Assembly (NCBI GenBank): GCA_963971575.1
Contig: OZ020616.1
Span: forward strand, 19,231,535-19,295,534
Length of the DNA stretch: 64,000 bases
Direction of reading: 5' to 3'
Origin: Liopterus haemorrhoidalis
Taxonomy: Eukaryota > Arthropoda > Insecta > Coleoptera > Dytiscidae
The notes beneath the pieces are model-generated. The model searched no databases and was not told the DNA's origin. It saw only the letters and a list, made by a program, of their open reading frames with translations. The position numbers were made by a program, and so were the translations under genes. Of the stretch, positions 22,655-33,289 are shown one piece after another; position 1 is the first letter of the stretch, and every line of letters starts with the position of its first letter.

Positions 22655-23110
22655 TCGGTAAAAATTGTAGCCAAACGGCTAAACCTAGAGAGTTGAAATT
22701 TGGCATGCTTATACAACTCTTTGACCCACACATAGGAAAAATACTAAAACATCTAAAAAACATATTCCCCTAAAAATATAAACAAAAATGTGCTCATCAA
22801 AAAAAATATTTTTTTTTTTAAATTCTGAGTAGGTTATCAAATGAAAGCCCTTAGTAAGTGGATTAACGATCAAAATTTTATTTTTGCAAAATAAATTATT
22901 TTGATGCGATTTTTGCCAAAATTGTGCAAAAAAATTTTTGTCCCACACCCTGTAGCCCAGATGGTTTAAACTAAAAATCTGAAAAAATTCTCAGTAATGT
23001 ACATTGGTGTGAACCGGAATAGTACAACAGGAATTTTTGATCAGATTATGTTTTCGGAAAATAACGCATTTTTTGTGTTTTTAACTAAAATATGTTAAAT
23101 ATTTAATTCG
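22560..23110 (-). repeat. GACAGACAGA repeat family, copy (reverse)
   Basis: Reverse-orientation copy with GGTATGACCAAAAAACCCTT, GTAGCCAAACGGCT, TTGAAATTTGGCATGC and, further on, the TGATCAAAAATTC-type block. It encloses the tetranucleotide run at 22617-22653. Confidence 0.7.
22617..22653. repeat. (GTCT)n microsatellite
   Basis: About nine uninterrupted GTCT units, an expansion of the two- to three-unit CAGA/GTCT block present in the other family members. Confidence 0.9.
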
Positions 23111-23139
23111 CTATGTAACACTTCAGATAAGAAACTCTG

Positions 23140-23215
23140 GTAGCTCAGATGGTTTCGTAACGCACTTTGTAAATTGCAGTGCGAACGTTGCAGAGTTCGA
23201 ATCCTGTTAATTTTA
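23140..23215 (+). repeat. tRNA-derived SINE head
   Basis: TGGTAGCTCAGATGGTTT is a good polymerase III A box. AGAGTTCGAATCCTG, 45-50 bp downstream, is a B box. The acceptor arms do not pair and an AT-rich tail follows, so this is a SINE-type head or decayed tRNA copy and not a working tRNA gene. Confidence 0.6.
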
Positions 23216-24097
23216 TTTTTTTGTTTTTTATTTTGCATTTCTATTTTGTTTAAATTATTTTGTCAAAATTCTAGTTATATTTTGGTAAATGTTGCATTTA
23301 TTTTTTAAAAGCGTAAATTTAATAACCAGTGGGAAGTGTTGAAATTATAATTTAATTCTGTTAGACGAAATCAGAGGGCGGGACTTATGATATAAGCAAC
23401 CAATGGAAGCCATAGGCGCAATTTTAAAAATCTTACTGAACCTTGCTGTATAAATAAAATACTGTACATATTTAGAAACTTAAATAATGGTATTAGTTAT
23501 TCGAATTAAAATTCATAAAAAAATATTTTGACATAAAATTTGTTTTGGCATCCCAAATAATCATCATTCAGTTATTAAATACCTGCAAAACCCAGAAATG
23601 TGTGAAGATTCACACTTCACATAATTTTTTATGTGCATTTATTATCGAATCTCGCATGTCTGCAGACAATGGTTTACCGCGAGCCATTGCAAATACTGAA
23701 ACTTCGCATTTGCTTGCCTGTAGATATGATGTAACATAAAAACAAGTAAAATCATGCAACTGTGTAGGTAGACCAACAATTTTACAACGATAAACGTATA
23801 GTCCAACTATTTTGCTACCATATATTGTTTAAATAATATTTTCTCACGACCGGGTGTAAAACCTACTTTATGTACATACTTTTTGACACATAGTGTCACT
23901 TTATTCCCTAGGGAAAAATTTTGAACTTCTTATTAACTTATTGCCTTAATAAAGTAACAGGTGTAAAAAAAACAAATTCCATAATTATTTATTATTTACT
24001 GTAATACAAATATGATTAGAATTTACAACATTAATATAGTGACCATTATTTTCCAAATTATTTTTTTTTACTAATTACATTATTAATTGACTTATTA
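23216..24097. other. no gene seen
   Basis: AT-rich DNA. CACTTTATTCCCTAG at about 23895 matches the arms of the hairpin at 25191-25261 (CACTTTACTCCCTAG), which suggests a dispersed short element. Confidence 0.4.
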
Positions 24098-24353
24098 TTA
24101 ACTTATGCTTGTTGAAGTTGAAGGTTCATTTCCAAGTAAAATAGTAGTAGTTCTGTGTAATTGCCTACACACTCTCCTTTCCCGCCATTTTCTGAAATCT
24201 GTATATGCCTTTTCAAACAATCTCTTTGATTTTGCATGCAATAATTCAGCAGTTGTCTCCATTGTAACTGACGCAATATCTAGTGGTGTCTCGATAAAGT
24301 TCTCGTCGTCACCGTCACTGTTTATTTCCCTTTTTAAATTATTAACAGTGTTA
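24098..24353 (-). pseudogene. possible Crypton/tyrosine-recombinase-type N-terminal fragment
   Basis: A clean reverse frame encodes an acidic start (INSDGDDENFIETPLDIAS) and then TAELLHAKSKRLFEKAYTDF and RKWRERRV. This is like the N-terminal core-binding segment of Crypton-type tyrosine recombinases and their host relatives (pattern LPxKSKxxYxxAYxxFxxW). The catalytic part is absent. The frame is cut at 24353 by a Tigger element, and the upstream part of the frame seen at 24354-24370 belongs to that insertion. The assignment rests on pattern only. Confidence 0.4.
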
Positions 24354-24946
24354 CAGTAATACCCCGCCACTCGACATTAATTCGTCCTGAAAAAGCGTCG
24401 AATAGCGATTTCGTCGAGTGGCGAGTCAAATTTCCCCATAAGAAATAAAGGGAATCATATTATATGTATATATATACATATACATATAAGGAAATACATA
24501 TATGTATAATTTTTTAATCAATTTCGTCAATAATAGGTGGACGAAGTTTGGTTATTGAAAAAACTCCCTTCGCTACAACGGCACTTTTAACTGCTTCCTT
24601 AAGGTGTACAAAAGTACTGATCGTCGATCTAGGAATGCCATACCTTGTAGACAATTCAAGTCACACGAATACCACTTTCATATTTGGCTATTATTTCTTT
24701 TTTTTTTTTTTGTTCTATAGTGATTCTTACTGTTTTCCTTGTAGCTATGCTTGCATCTCTAGCCTTCTTTGGACCCATAATTATAAATATAAATCACTTA
24801 TTTTAGCAAAAAACAAATATGTATCACGTGATCGGTACTCGATCACGCGTCGGATAGCGATGCTTCCGTCGACTCTCACTCTCGACATTTACGTCGAATG
24901 GCGAAAACGTCGAGCTAAAAGGCAGTCGAGTGACGGGGTATTACTG
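24354..24946 (-). mobile_element. internally deleted Tigger/pogo-type element
   Basis: Inverted ends CAGTAATACCCCGCCACTCGAC and its near-mirror at 24925-24946, flanked by TA (24352-24353 and 24947-24948). On the reverse strand (about 24530-24790) a broken frame starts MGPKKARDASIATRKTVRI. It continues with KKKEIIAKYESGIRVT and STISTFVHLKEAVKSAV. This is the CENP-B/Tigger N-terminal helix-turn-helix. The catalytic DDE part is missing. Confidence 0.75.
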
Positions 24947-25190
24947 TATTTGAATACATTTTAACAAATCTTCAATTAACAATATGTATTAAATTTAAAA
25001 TACTTATTCAATATTAGCACATTCAACGTGACATAAACAAATTCTATTTTTCATAATATAAACAAGCTGTCTCCGTACCAACATAACTATAACCTAGGTC
25101 TATTGATTTCTGTTTGAAAATTATATGAAATCAAATTTCTAATTGATTAAATAAATAAATTGTAAATTGTTCGTCGTGAGAAAAGTTTTG

Positions 25191-25261
25191 TATGCATCTA
25201 GGGAGTAAAGTGCATTACTTACATTCTCGGGATTAAACCATCACTTTACTCCCTAGATACA
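25191..25261. repeat. short near-perfect hairpin
   Basis: Arms TGCATCTAGGGAGTAAAGTG and CACTTTACTCCCTAGATACA pair over about 22 bp with one mismatch around a loop of about 30 nt. The size would suit a miRNA precursor or the junction of two MITE ends. The related word at 23895 favours the repeat explanation. Confidence 0.55.
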
Positions 25262-25725
25262 TAAATAACTATTTGTATATTTTTACTTTTATTATTGACA
25301 CAAATTTTAGTCTTATGTCTAAATTTTAATTAATATGCTAGTAGTTAACAGAAGCACTGAAAAAAAATTCTTAAACAATTCTTTAAAATATTCAATAATT
25401 AAAAATATTATCCAAATATTTTTCAATAGATCAACTATTTTGCGACAGGGCTCATACTTTATTGTTGACTCTTATTATAATTTATTATCAAAAGGTGGGC
25501 ATTTTTAGGTGATCCGGAATAATTTTATTTTCATTTATTCCAACAGCATAAAGGCCAAAAAAATGTTATACATAAAAAATAAATAAAACAAAAACACATT
25601 TGTACAAAGATATCACATGAAACAAACAATTTAAAAAGAATAAAAAATACGTATAATACAAAAAGATTGGAGTTCAGATCTGTACAATTGTGAACTCATA
25701 CGTACTAGGAAACATATGTTATAAG
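25262..25725. other. no gene seen
   Basis: AT-rich intron DNA without bounded elements. Confidence 0.4.
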
Positions 25726-26857
25726 TAGAGCCCTGCGCGGATAAGCTTTTCTGTATCCGCATCCGATCCGCATCCGCACATCCACGATCCGCATCCGATC
25801 CGCATCCGCACATCCATGATCCGCATCCGATCCGCATCCGCACATCCATGATCCGCATCCGATCCGCATCCGCAGCTTTTGTAAATAACAAAGCCGCATC
25901 CGATCCGCATCCGCAAAAATATCCGCACTATCCGCACTACAGGTTTTGCTGTCAGTTTGGAAAGAACTAACATATTTCGCCTATTTAGGTAATCTATGCT
26001 CTAAAACGCTACTGAAAATTTTTGGATTTACAAGCTTATTTATTACTAACCTAACCTAAGGGACCCCAAAAGTTTTAAGGCCTAGATGCGCTAATAACTT
26101 ATTTAAATCTAGAGAGAGATAACAATTTTGGGGGGCCTAAGCGTTCTTTTTCGTAGGGAGTAAGTGGCGTGCTGCTTTTTTTAATATTGAATTTAAAAAA
26201 AAAATCAGAAAAGTTACTTGATAGAAGGTGCTTCATATTTTTAGGATCAAGTAATTCTCTTACGCCATTTCGCGGATTTTCGCAGATCCCAAAAATTTGA
26301 AAAATTTTTCAAATTTTTGGGATCTGCAAGACTTTTTACTTCGGCTTTCAAATTTTCGAGAAAAAATTATGTAGGTAAATTTTAGTATTTAAATAAAACT
26401 TACTAATCAGTTTTATGTAAAAAAAAACCTTTATCAGATTTAAAAGCCAGAATTAGAGCAGAGGTAGGAAGAATTACGTCGAAAGTGTACCAGGAAACTT
26501 TTGTCCAAAATATTATTTTCTATAATATATTCAATAATAAAAAGAAAGTTAAGTTGATTGTCTCAACTCAGTCTTGATCATGGACAATTGTCTTAATAAA
26601 AATAACATAAAGTGAGATTGAATGCTACAAAATATCATGTATATACAGAAAATAACCGAGGACTGCGTAGTTAGAACACAATTGCTTGTTTCTCCGAAAG
26701 TAACCGAAGATTTAATGTTCACGCGGATATTGCGGATAAGCGGATATGACATTTAATCCGCATCCGCATGGTTTAAATGATAATTTATCCGCATCCCCAG
26801 AAAAGTTGCGGATATCCGCGGATAATCCGCGGATACCCGCGGATTTGCAGGGCTCTA
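25726..26857. mobile_element. hAT-type element, TAGAGCCCTGC ends, built on GGATCC-like repeats
   Basis: The ends TAGAGCCCTGCGCGGATA and ATTTGCAGGGCTCTA are flanked by a perfect 8-bp duplication GTTATAAG (25718-25725 and 26858-26865). Both subterminal zones are dense in GCGGAT/ATCCGC words, probably transposase binding sites. The 900-bp centre is AT-rich without transposase. Confidence 0.85.
25756..25872. repeat. 32-bp minisatellite of ATCCGC words
   Basis: The unit GATCCGCATCCGATCCGCAT plus CCGCACATCCAT (32 bp) repeats more than three times with one or two substitutions. Long reverse frames rich in C, G, D, A, R, M run through it. They are artefacts of a repeat open in several frames. Confidence 0.9.
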
Positions 26858-26865
26858 GTTATAAG

Positions 26866-28306
26866 TTATAGTAATAGATTTATGAATGAATAAGTTGTTC
26901 GACCAGCAAGTGTGATATGTATTATCACAGCGTAGACACTGCCGAATAAACTTGTTGCGAGACATCAGTAATCTATTACGCAAACTATACACATATTTCC
27001 TAAGTACAGTCACACAGGTATTAACATCATTCATAACGAACATATCACTTGCACTGCAATATTTAGGTAATCCATAGATAACTCTAAATGCATTGTTGTA
27101 GCAAATAACAAATTTCCGTAAACTATATTTGGTTGTATTAAACTACATTTGGTTATATTACAAAGCGCAGAGGTATAAAAACTACCACAAAATGTGTTGA
27201 AAAGGTATTTGCGTACATCAGAACTCTAGAAGAATCTATGGTTCAACATATTGGCCTTAACCCATACGGAGCAACACTGTCTGTCAATATATGGGGAGGC
27301 TATGATATATGTATATAAAATATAAATGACATGTCACGGTTGGCTGATTTATTTATTTCATTTGTACTTACTCTGTACATCCTTCAACTTTAGGTCTCCC
27401 TCACATTATTGAGTATCCAGACTTGCGAGCGGATCAATTCTGGACCCCCCTATTGGTCCGCTAGCTGGTTGCTATGATTCTTGGAAGGATTAAGGGTTGT
27501 TAAATTAAACTCCACATTTTACCTAATCTACTTTAATTATGATACGGTTTAAATATTTACACTAATTACACTAGACTTACAATTATGTCGATACAGCTAA
27601 ATCCAAATGAGACACACATTCGTACACACTAGACACACTTTCCACCAAACACTAATTTAACCACTACATGTTTCCAAATATTGTCTCTCCACTTTTTAGC
27701 TGGTCACTACACTAACGTTCCATACGGAATTACTTGTTAATTTAACTCGACTTGACCGACAACACTAAATGACACTAACCCATGATGAACAAAATTTCTC
27801 ACTCTACTTAGAACACGATTTAACTTCTTCACTCTTTAGACTCAACTCCTTTAAACATGACTTGACGTTATGATGGTTTAAAATCAACTACTACATAAAA
27901 AGAGAACCACCCTGAAAAACTTACATCACACAACTGTTAAATATCTTTCACACCCTCTTGACTGTCCGTCTTGTAATATTTTAAAATTCACAATTTATTG
28001 GTGATAACTTAGATAAGTACCCCATTAGAAAAAAAACCCAACTATAATATTTATATTTCAGACAAAAATTAATTATTATTTATTACCCATTGCATATTAC
28101 CATATTACCCATAAGCACTATGGTTGACGTATATTTTTGAAACAACAATTTACGATTTACTTTTCAATTTACATTTACAAAGTCTCAAGTTACAATAATA
28201 AACAAGTCTACCCTTATCTTAAATGCCCTTTCTAAGAAATAGATTATTTTTTATCATTTAACATTTTAAATATTTTACTCTAATTGAATGATTATAATGA
28301 ATTTAT
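26866..28306. other. no gene seen downstream of LINE relic
   Basis: AT-rich DNA lying 3' of the reverse-transcriptase relic on the minus strand; it may contain decayed LINE 3' sequence. A run of CACTA-like words at about 27560-27790 (ACACTAG, CACTAC) has no repeat boundaries. Confidence 0.4.
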
Positions 28307-28985
28307 TTATGAAGTAATACCAAAATTACCTCCCTTACAAATATCAGCCGTATCACTCAGATCATCTGAAATGATATGGCCAAGATAACACACAGAATGG
28401 GCTCTTTTTACAATTAGACCATTTAAGGAAACACTTGGTACTGTGTGTTTCTTCTTATTTGGTTGGAAAGCAATAAATTCAGTTTTCTTAATGTTGTAAA
28501 CAAGACCAGGTTCCAACGCATAAAATCCACACAATGCCAAGAGTTTTCTCAGTCCACATATAGATGGTGGTAAGACAACCATGTCATCTGCATAGCTGAC
28601 ATGGTTAACAATAGCTGAGCCAACCACACAACCAATCCTTTCCTCGTTCAGCCTTTGGCTAAGGTCATTCATGTAGACATTAAAGAAATAAGGGGATAGT
28701 AGCGAGCCATTCATGCAGTATTGAATTATCACAAGAACTGAGACGAGGGAAGAACTAAGACGATTGCATTATACCTAGAATTAAGACGTGGGCAAATCTT
28801 CCTTTTATTAAGCATGTTCAGAAGTTTGTCGCTATCTACCCTTTCGAAAGCGCGGCTAAAGTCAAGTAAGCACGCGTATACGGGTGTTTCTCGATTACTG
28901 CATGATGGTTGATTTTAACATGTATATCGCCATATCCGTGCCATGATATTTCTTTAAACCAAACTGGTTATCAGCACAATGTAGT
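28307..28985 (-). pseudogene. non-LTR retrotransposon reverse transcriptase fragment
   Basis: Read on the reverse strand, the fragments follow the order of a LINE reverse transcriptase: CADNQFGLKKYHGTDMAIY, LLDFSRAFERVDSDKLLNML (first Asp region), LLSPYFFNVYMNDLSQRLN, then NHVSYADDMVVLP, which carries the catalytic YADD box. It continues through KKTEFIAF and SVCYLGHIISDD. A stop and frameshifts near 28880 and 28735 separate the pieces. The endonuclease and 5' part are missing, so it is a dead 5'-truncated copy. Jockey/CR1-like by general look; the clade is not certain. Confidence 0.85.
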
Positions 28986-29236
28986 TTTTGCATACATTTG
29001 TTACAATAACGCGGTAAATTATTTTTGATATTTGTTTGATAATTTGCCGTCTTAAAGCGTACTATTTATTAAAATTCCACTATACGTCTAGTAATCCGTA
29101 GGCGTCGGATTAACGATAGATACTGTACATCATGTACTGTTCATGTACTCTTAAAAGAGTACGTCTGGTCACTCTTACTGAAAGCAATGTACGTAAGCAT
29201 ACGTAATTCTTGACGTTTGGTCTCATTCTCTAATGC

Positions 29237-29345
29237 CCGGTTGCATAAAAGTCTTAAAACTAGATGTAAGCTACAACTCATTAAAACGCATTGCGTTGCT
29301 AGGCAATTTTGTGTTTTACATCGAGTTTTAACTTACATCTAACCG
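29237..29345. mobile_element. solo Harbinger-like end
   Basis: GCCCGGTTGCATAAAAG followed by an imperfect palindrome (AAACTAGATGTAAGCTACAA ... TTTTAACTTACATCTAAC). It resembles the GGNCCRGTTGCAcc ends of the neighbouring 29525-32171 element, but no partner end was found. Confidence 0.45.
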
Positions 29346-29422
29346 ACCGGCGTAGCGTAGTGGTAACATATGTGTTCTGCGTTGCTAAGGTCTCGGGTTT
29401 GAATCCCGTTCAGGCATGGAAT
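29346..29422 (+). repeat. tRNA-derived SINE head
   Basis: GCGTAGCGTAGTGGTAA is an A-box-like block, and TCTCGGGTTTGAATCCCG, about 45 bp on, is a B box. An AT-rich, A-tract-containing tail follows to about 29495. Pairing of the acceptor stem is not seen, so a SINE is more likely than a tRNA gene. Confidence 0.6.
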
Positions 29423-30329
29423 TTTTCAAAAATAAAAAATGTCCTGCCAATTGCCACAGAAGCAAAGGCTCTTAAAATTAAAAAAAAAAACTTACAGTTA
29501 CCTACTTAGTTTTTAAGTTACTAAGGACCAGTTGCACCGCTAACACTTTAAGTATAACTTAAAAATGTTAAGTTACGCTTATTCCATTGCACCGCTGTTT
29601 AAGTGAAACTTATTTTTTGTTAAGTGAAACCTAAACTAAGCCGTAGATGAGGTTGGGCTTATTTTTTAAGTGACACTCAGATGTTATTATATTATGACAG
29701 TTATTGAAAATATACATAAGTATTAACATTTTTAATTATAATAATGGATGATGATGTAATTGTGGACGATGAACAAGATATTTTGGAAATTTATTTAGGT
29801 TTTACTGAAAAAAGTGTAAAAAGGACAGAATTATTTTGTAATAATGGATGAACATTTCGAAAAGATTTCGATAAATTGAGATGCTGATTGTCAGTTATTA
29901 AAAAAATTGGATTGAAAAATTTAAATGATAGCTGCGTGAAGATCTGTGGGCATCAACAGAAACCAAATGGTACCTAATATCATTAACCTCGAAATAATTT
30001 TATTTAATAATAAAGAGTTGTTGAAAATAAAATTACTTAGAACAAATAAAACGACTTAATTTTTTATGTTTATGTATTGTACTTGTACTAGGTATTTGTA
30101 ATAATAAATAATTTCTTATTACGTTTTATAATTGACGTTTTCACTTTTGCCGGGAAACGCCATGTATACTAGGGTTGACTTTGGTGAGTAGGTATAGGCT
30201 ACTCCAAACCTTTACGCGGAACTAACTGGAATTTTAATTTTTGTAAGTTGTCATGAGCTCTTCTTTTAAGGTTTGAAGAGGGGTTTTACTAAATAAAATG
30301 ATCAGAAGCCTCACTTTAATGATAAAAGT

Positions 30330-30710
30330 TATAGTTTGTTTCACGATAAGCTGAAGTGACTATCTACTTATGGTCCTAAACACAGTGGGTGGTAATTACA
30401 AATAACTCTAATCCCTTGTTTGTACCCATAAACTAGCCAGAGATGTATCAGGTATAAATTACATTACACCATGTAATGACACAATTGTAACAAGAAATAA
30501 ACATAAGATATCATCAAAATAAACTTTATTTTTATTATAAAAACAATTAATTTATAGAACTTATAATTAAATTTAAAACATTACAATTAGTATTTAAAAC
30601 ATTACAATAAAATAAATTTTAAATTAAATAATGTTTAAGATAAAAAAAAAATCTTACAAGTCCAAATCATTCTCTGAATCAGTCTCTAAATTAATGATTA
30701 TAGTACGTTC
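30330..30710. repeat. left arm of a 380-bp inverted repeat
   Basis: Near-perfect mirror of 31386-31772. The arm includes the last codons of the transposase (reverse frame ...NLETDSENDLDL, stop near 30655) and its 3' flank. Only scattered substitutions separate the arms, so the duplication is recent relative to most elements here. Confidence 0.85.
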
Positions 30711-31385
30711 TATTTGAATATAACTGTCCTCAGTTTTAATAACATGATTTACACAATTTTTCCAACTATCTACAGGGATATTTTCCACTTCTAAGTTCTA
30801 TCACAGTGCCGTTTAAAGTGGTAGAAACATTATTCCGTTTTATTCTCGCCTTTAACTGACTCCACATTTGTTCAATAGGACTGAATAAACAATAATACGG
30901 AGGTAGTCGTAAAACTGTGTGACTTTTGCATTGAGCAATATTATCGCAAACATATTCTTTAGAAAAACTATAACTTTTTAATAATTTAATTAAACAATTT
31001 TTTTTTATAACTTTCTTCAAAGTAAATATCATTTTTATATAAAAAGTCTTGGATTTCCTTCTTACTGTTTGCACTATTCGGCACTTTATTTAGTTGCCGA
31101 CTATGGTAACTTGCATTGTCCATAACAATAACACTGTTAGCCGGTATATTCGGGTGTAATTTATTTTCGAACCAGTTTTCGAACATTTCCGCCGTGGTAT
31201 TGTCATTGTAGTCGAGTCTAGAATCTTTGATATTTTTCGCAGAAAGCAAGAGTGCATTCGGTATCCATCCAGTTTCAGAACCTGCATGAAGTATCGTAAT
31301 ACGTTTACCTTTATTAGACGGTGCTCTTGTTTGACATTTATTTGACGTATCCACCCAACCATTTGAGTTTATTTCGTACGATAAT
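30655..31385 (-). pseudogene. IS630/Tc1-superfamily DDE transposase relic, 5' part replaced
   Basis: Reverse-strand reading gives NGWVDTSNKCQTRAPSNKGK, RITILHAGSETGWIPNALLL, then VIVMDNASYHSRQ (second catalytic Asp). Next come HTVLRLPPYYCLFSPIEQMW (catalytic Glu) and VDSWKNCVNHVIKTEDSYI, ending NLETDSENDLDL. This is the order of the DDE_3-type transposases common in arthropod genomes. At least two frameshifts (near 31000-31070 and 30780) break it. Upstream of about 31386 the coding sequence is replaced by an inverted copy of its own 3' end. The DNA-binding domain and the first Asp region are therefore missing. Confidence 0.8.
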
Positions 31386-31772
31386 GAACGTACTATAATC
31401 ATTAATTTAGAGACTGATTCAGAGAATGATTTGGACTTGTAAGATTTTTTTTTATATTAAACATTATTTAATTTAAAATTTATTTTATTGTAATATTTTA
31501 AATACTAATTGTAATGTTTTAAATTTAATTATAAGTTCTATAAATTAATTGTATTTATAATAAAAATAAAGTTTATTTTGATGATATCTTATGTTTATTT
31601 CTTGAACAATTGTGTCATTACATGGTGTAATGTAATTTATACCTGATACATCTCTGGCTAGTTTATGGGTACAAACAAGGGATTAGAGTTATTTGTAATT
31701 ACCACCCAGTGTGTTTAGGACCATAAGTAGATAGTCACTTCATTTATCGTGAAACAAACTATACTAGAATAG
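31386..31772. repeat. right arm of the 380-bp inverted repeat
   Basis: Mirror of 30330-30710 (for example GATTCAGAGAATGATTTGGA against TCCAAATCATTCTCTGAATC). An ATG reading into the transposase from 31402 is created by this junction. Confidence 0.85.
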
Positions 31773-32371
31773 AAAATCTAGTTCCGCTTAAACCAAAGAA
31801 ACAGGCTATATTGTATTTCAATTTTGTAGTTATTTATAGTTTACTTTTATTCATATTTATTTATATTTACATAAATATTTCAATTTTAGAAATAGTTTCA
31901 CCGACTTCTATAGCTGACTTTTATTTACCACGTTAAATGTTAAAAGAAAGTTTATTAGAATTTGGTAAAAACAAGTGACAGCTATTCTTGATAAAAACGT
32001 TACATATTTAAATTATTCCGTGTTTCACCACCTTAACCCATTCCTTAATAAAGCGTTTCTCAAAAATAGTCGGTGCAATGCATTTATTTTTTGTGTCACT
32101 TAAAAAAATATCTTATTTAAGTTAGATTTCGTAAAGTATTAGATTTATTACAAAAGCGGTGCAACTGGCCCTAAGAGTAAGATTCAACTAATGGACTTTT
32201 ATCCGAATTTTAAAATTAAGCTTTAAATTATTTTTAATATTTTTATTCAACATTTGAACCCTCGTCCTTGTGTTTTGTAGGCAACAACGGTCTTACCACG
32301 GACTATCCCCCAACTAGTTGTTTTTGTTGCTAACCTATTATTATTATTACTAATTTATTTATTTTTTCCAG

Positions 32372-32814
32372 GTATATTGAAGAAGTCACAGGAAGAATTT
32401 CACAAGACGATAACTAACGTAACGGGTTTAACATTAAAGAACGGTGTTTGGTCAAAACACGAAGCGCCATTTAATGGTTTTAAAAATGGTTTTACTAGAA
32501 GAATACACATAACAGTTCTAGATCTAACTGATGGACAACCCAGTATAGTAGAAGCAGCGAAACACTTCATAAGTTCCAAAAGTGATATAACAATAGATAA
32601 TATCGATAATTATTTGTGTCAGCGATTAGGTAATATACCTGATCCTGATTTAGCGATATATTGTGGGGATTTGTGTGCAACGTATGGTTTCTTACCTTGG
32701 CAAATAAGGGTAACGGAATTTATAAATCTTAAATCACATCACAATGTTTCCGTAAATGAATTCTTTTCGATATTACAGTTTTTTAGTACTTGTGAACAGA
32801 GATTTGGTAAATAG
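32372..32814 (+). CDS. NUS1: NUS1 exon 2 (C-terminal synthase-like domain)
   Basis: Continues NUS1 after the TTTTTTCCAG acceptor: GILKKSQEEFHKTITNV, then the family blocks IPDPDLAIYCGDLCATYGF, LPWQIRVTEFINLKSHHNVS and a C-terminus ending CEQRFGK. The tail carries the RxG motif, which in the human protein (ending in RLGK) completes the active site of the partner subunit DHDDS. TAG stop at 32812-32814. The exon has no frame damage in spite of the transposon-filled intron, which argues the gene is functional. Confidence 0.93.
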
Positions 32815-32901
32815 TGAAATTTTAAAAACTTTTAATTGAGGTTTATGGTTTGTTATGTTGTATATATTACCAATTTAATTTATATACATACTTTTAATTA
32901 A

Positions 32902-32907
32902 AATAAA
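32902..32907 (+). terminator. candidate NUS1 polyadenylation signal
   Basis: AATAAA 87 bp after the stop codon. Plausible by position; AT-rich DNA makes chance matches common. Confidence 0.4.
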
Positions 32908-33289
32908 AATATGTTTAAACATATCTGTCTATTTATTAATTAATACCTTATTCATAATCGTTCATTATTGTATAATGCTTTGTTTTCCATAGAAACGGAC
33001 CGATTCTATGAACATTTTCTGTTGGAAGTATTTAATTTTAATGGTCCGTTTTGATACAATGGTGACTATAAGTATGGAAACTCTTGTTGTATTCATATAA
33101 ATTCAACTTGAGTTATGCTTATGTATTTAATATATCAAAATTAATTTAGGAAATGGGTCTTCAATATGTATTTATTGTACAACTGATAATATGTTTGTAA
33201 TGAAAGATACAATTCAACATAAATGATATTTATTTGGTCAAAAAGTATGGAAACTTATACAAATTTTAATTAAAAATTAAAATAATTCT

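Larger units (their letters stand above)
30195..31808. mobile_element. fold-back Tc1/mariner-type element, relative of the CAGTCTGTTCC MITEs
   Basis: The left end is TAGGCTACTCCAAACC followed by GCGGAACTAACTGGAATTT. The right end, in mirror, is TAGCCTGTTTCTTTGG followed by AAGCGGAACTAGATTTTC. Both are clear relatives of the two different ends of the CAGTCTGTTCC MITE family, and TA flanks the unit. The centre carries a reverse-strand transposase relic. About 380 bp next to the left end (30330-30710) is repeated inverted next to the right end (31386-31772). Confidence 0.8.
29525..32171. mobile_element. Harbinger-type element with TAA duplication
   Basis: GGACCAGTTGCACCGC at the left and GCGGTGCAACTGGCCC at the right form the inverted ends, flanked by TAA (29522-29524 and 32172-32174). 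The 3-bp TAA/TTA duplication and GGGCCxGTTGCAcc ends are typical of PIF/Harbinger elements. About 29744-29850 on the plus strand has a short acidic frame (MDDDVIVDDEQDILEIYLGF) that could be a relic of its second protein. The element hosts the 30195-31808 insertion. Confidence 0.75.
11189..32371 (+). other. NUS1 intron, 21.2 kb, filled with transposons
   Basis: The only intron of NUS1 in this model, bounded by GTAAAT and TTTTTTCCAG. Everything between (Tc1/mariner, hAT, Harbinger, Tigger, LINE and SINE fragments, tandem repeats) is described separately. No further NUS1 exon is required to complete the protein. Confidence 0.85.

Noticed and set aside
23140..23215. Functional tRNA gene
   Set aside because: A and B boxes are present, but acceptor and D arms cannot be paired convincingly and an AT-rich tail follows.
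25631..25973. Three overlapping reverse frames rich in Cys, Gly, Asp, Ala, Arg and Met
   Set aside because: They are translations of a 32-bp minisatellite that is open in several frames; no protein evidence.
27560..27790. Cluster of CACTA words as CACTA transposon ends
   Set aside because: Words are scattered without an inverted partner or target duplication.
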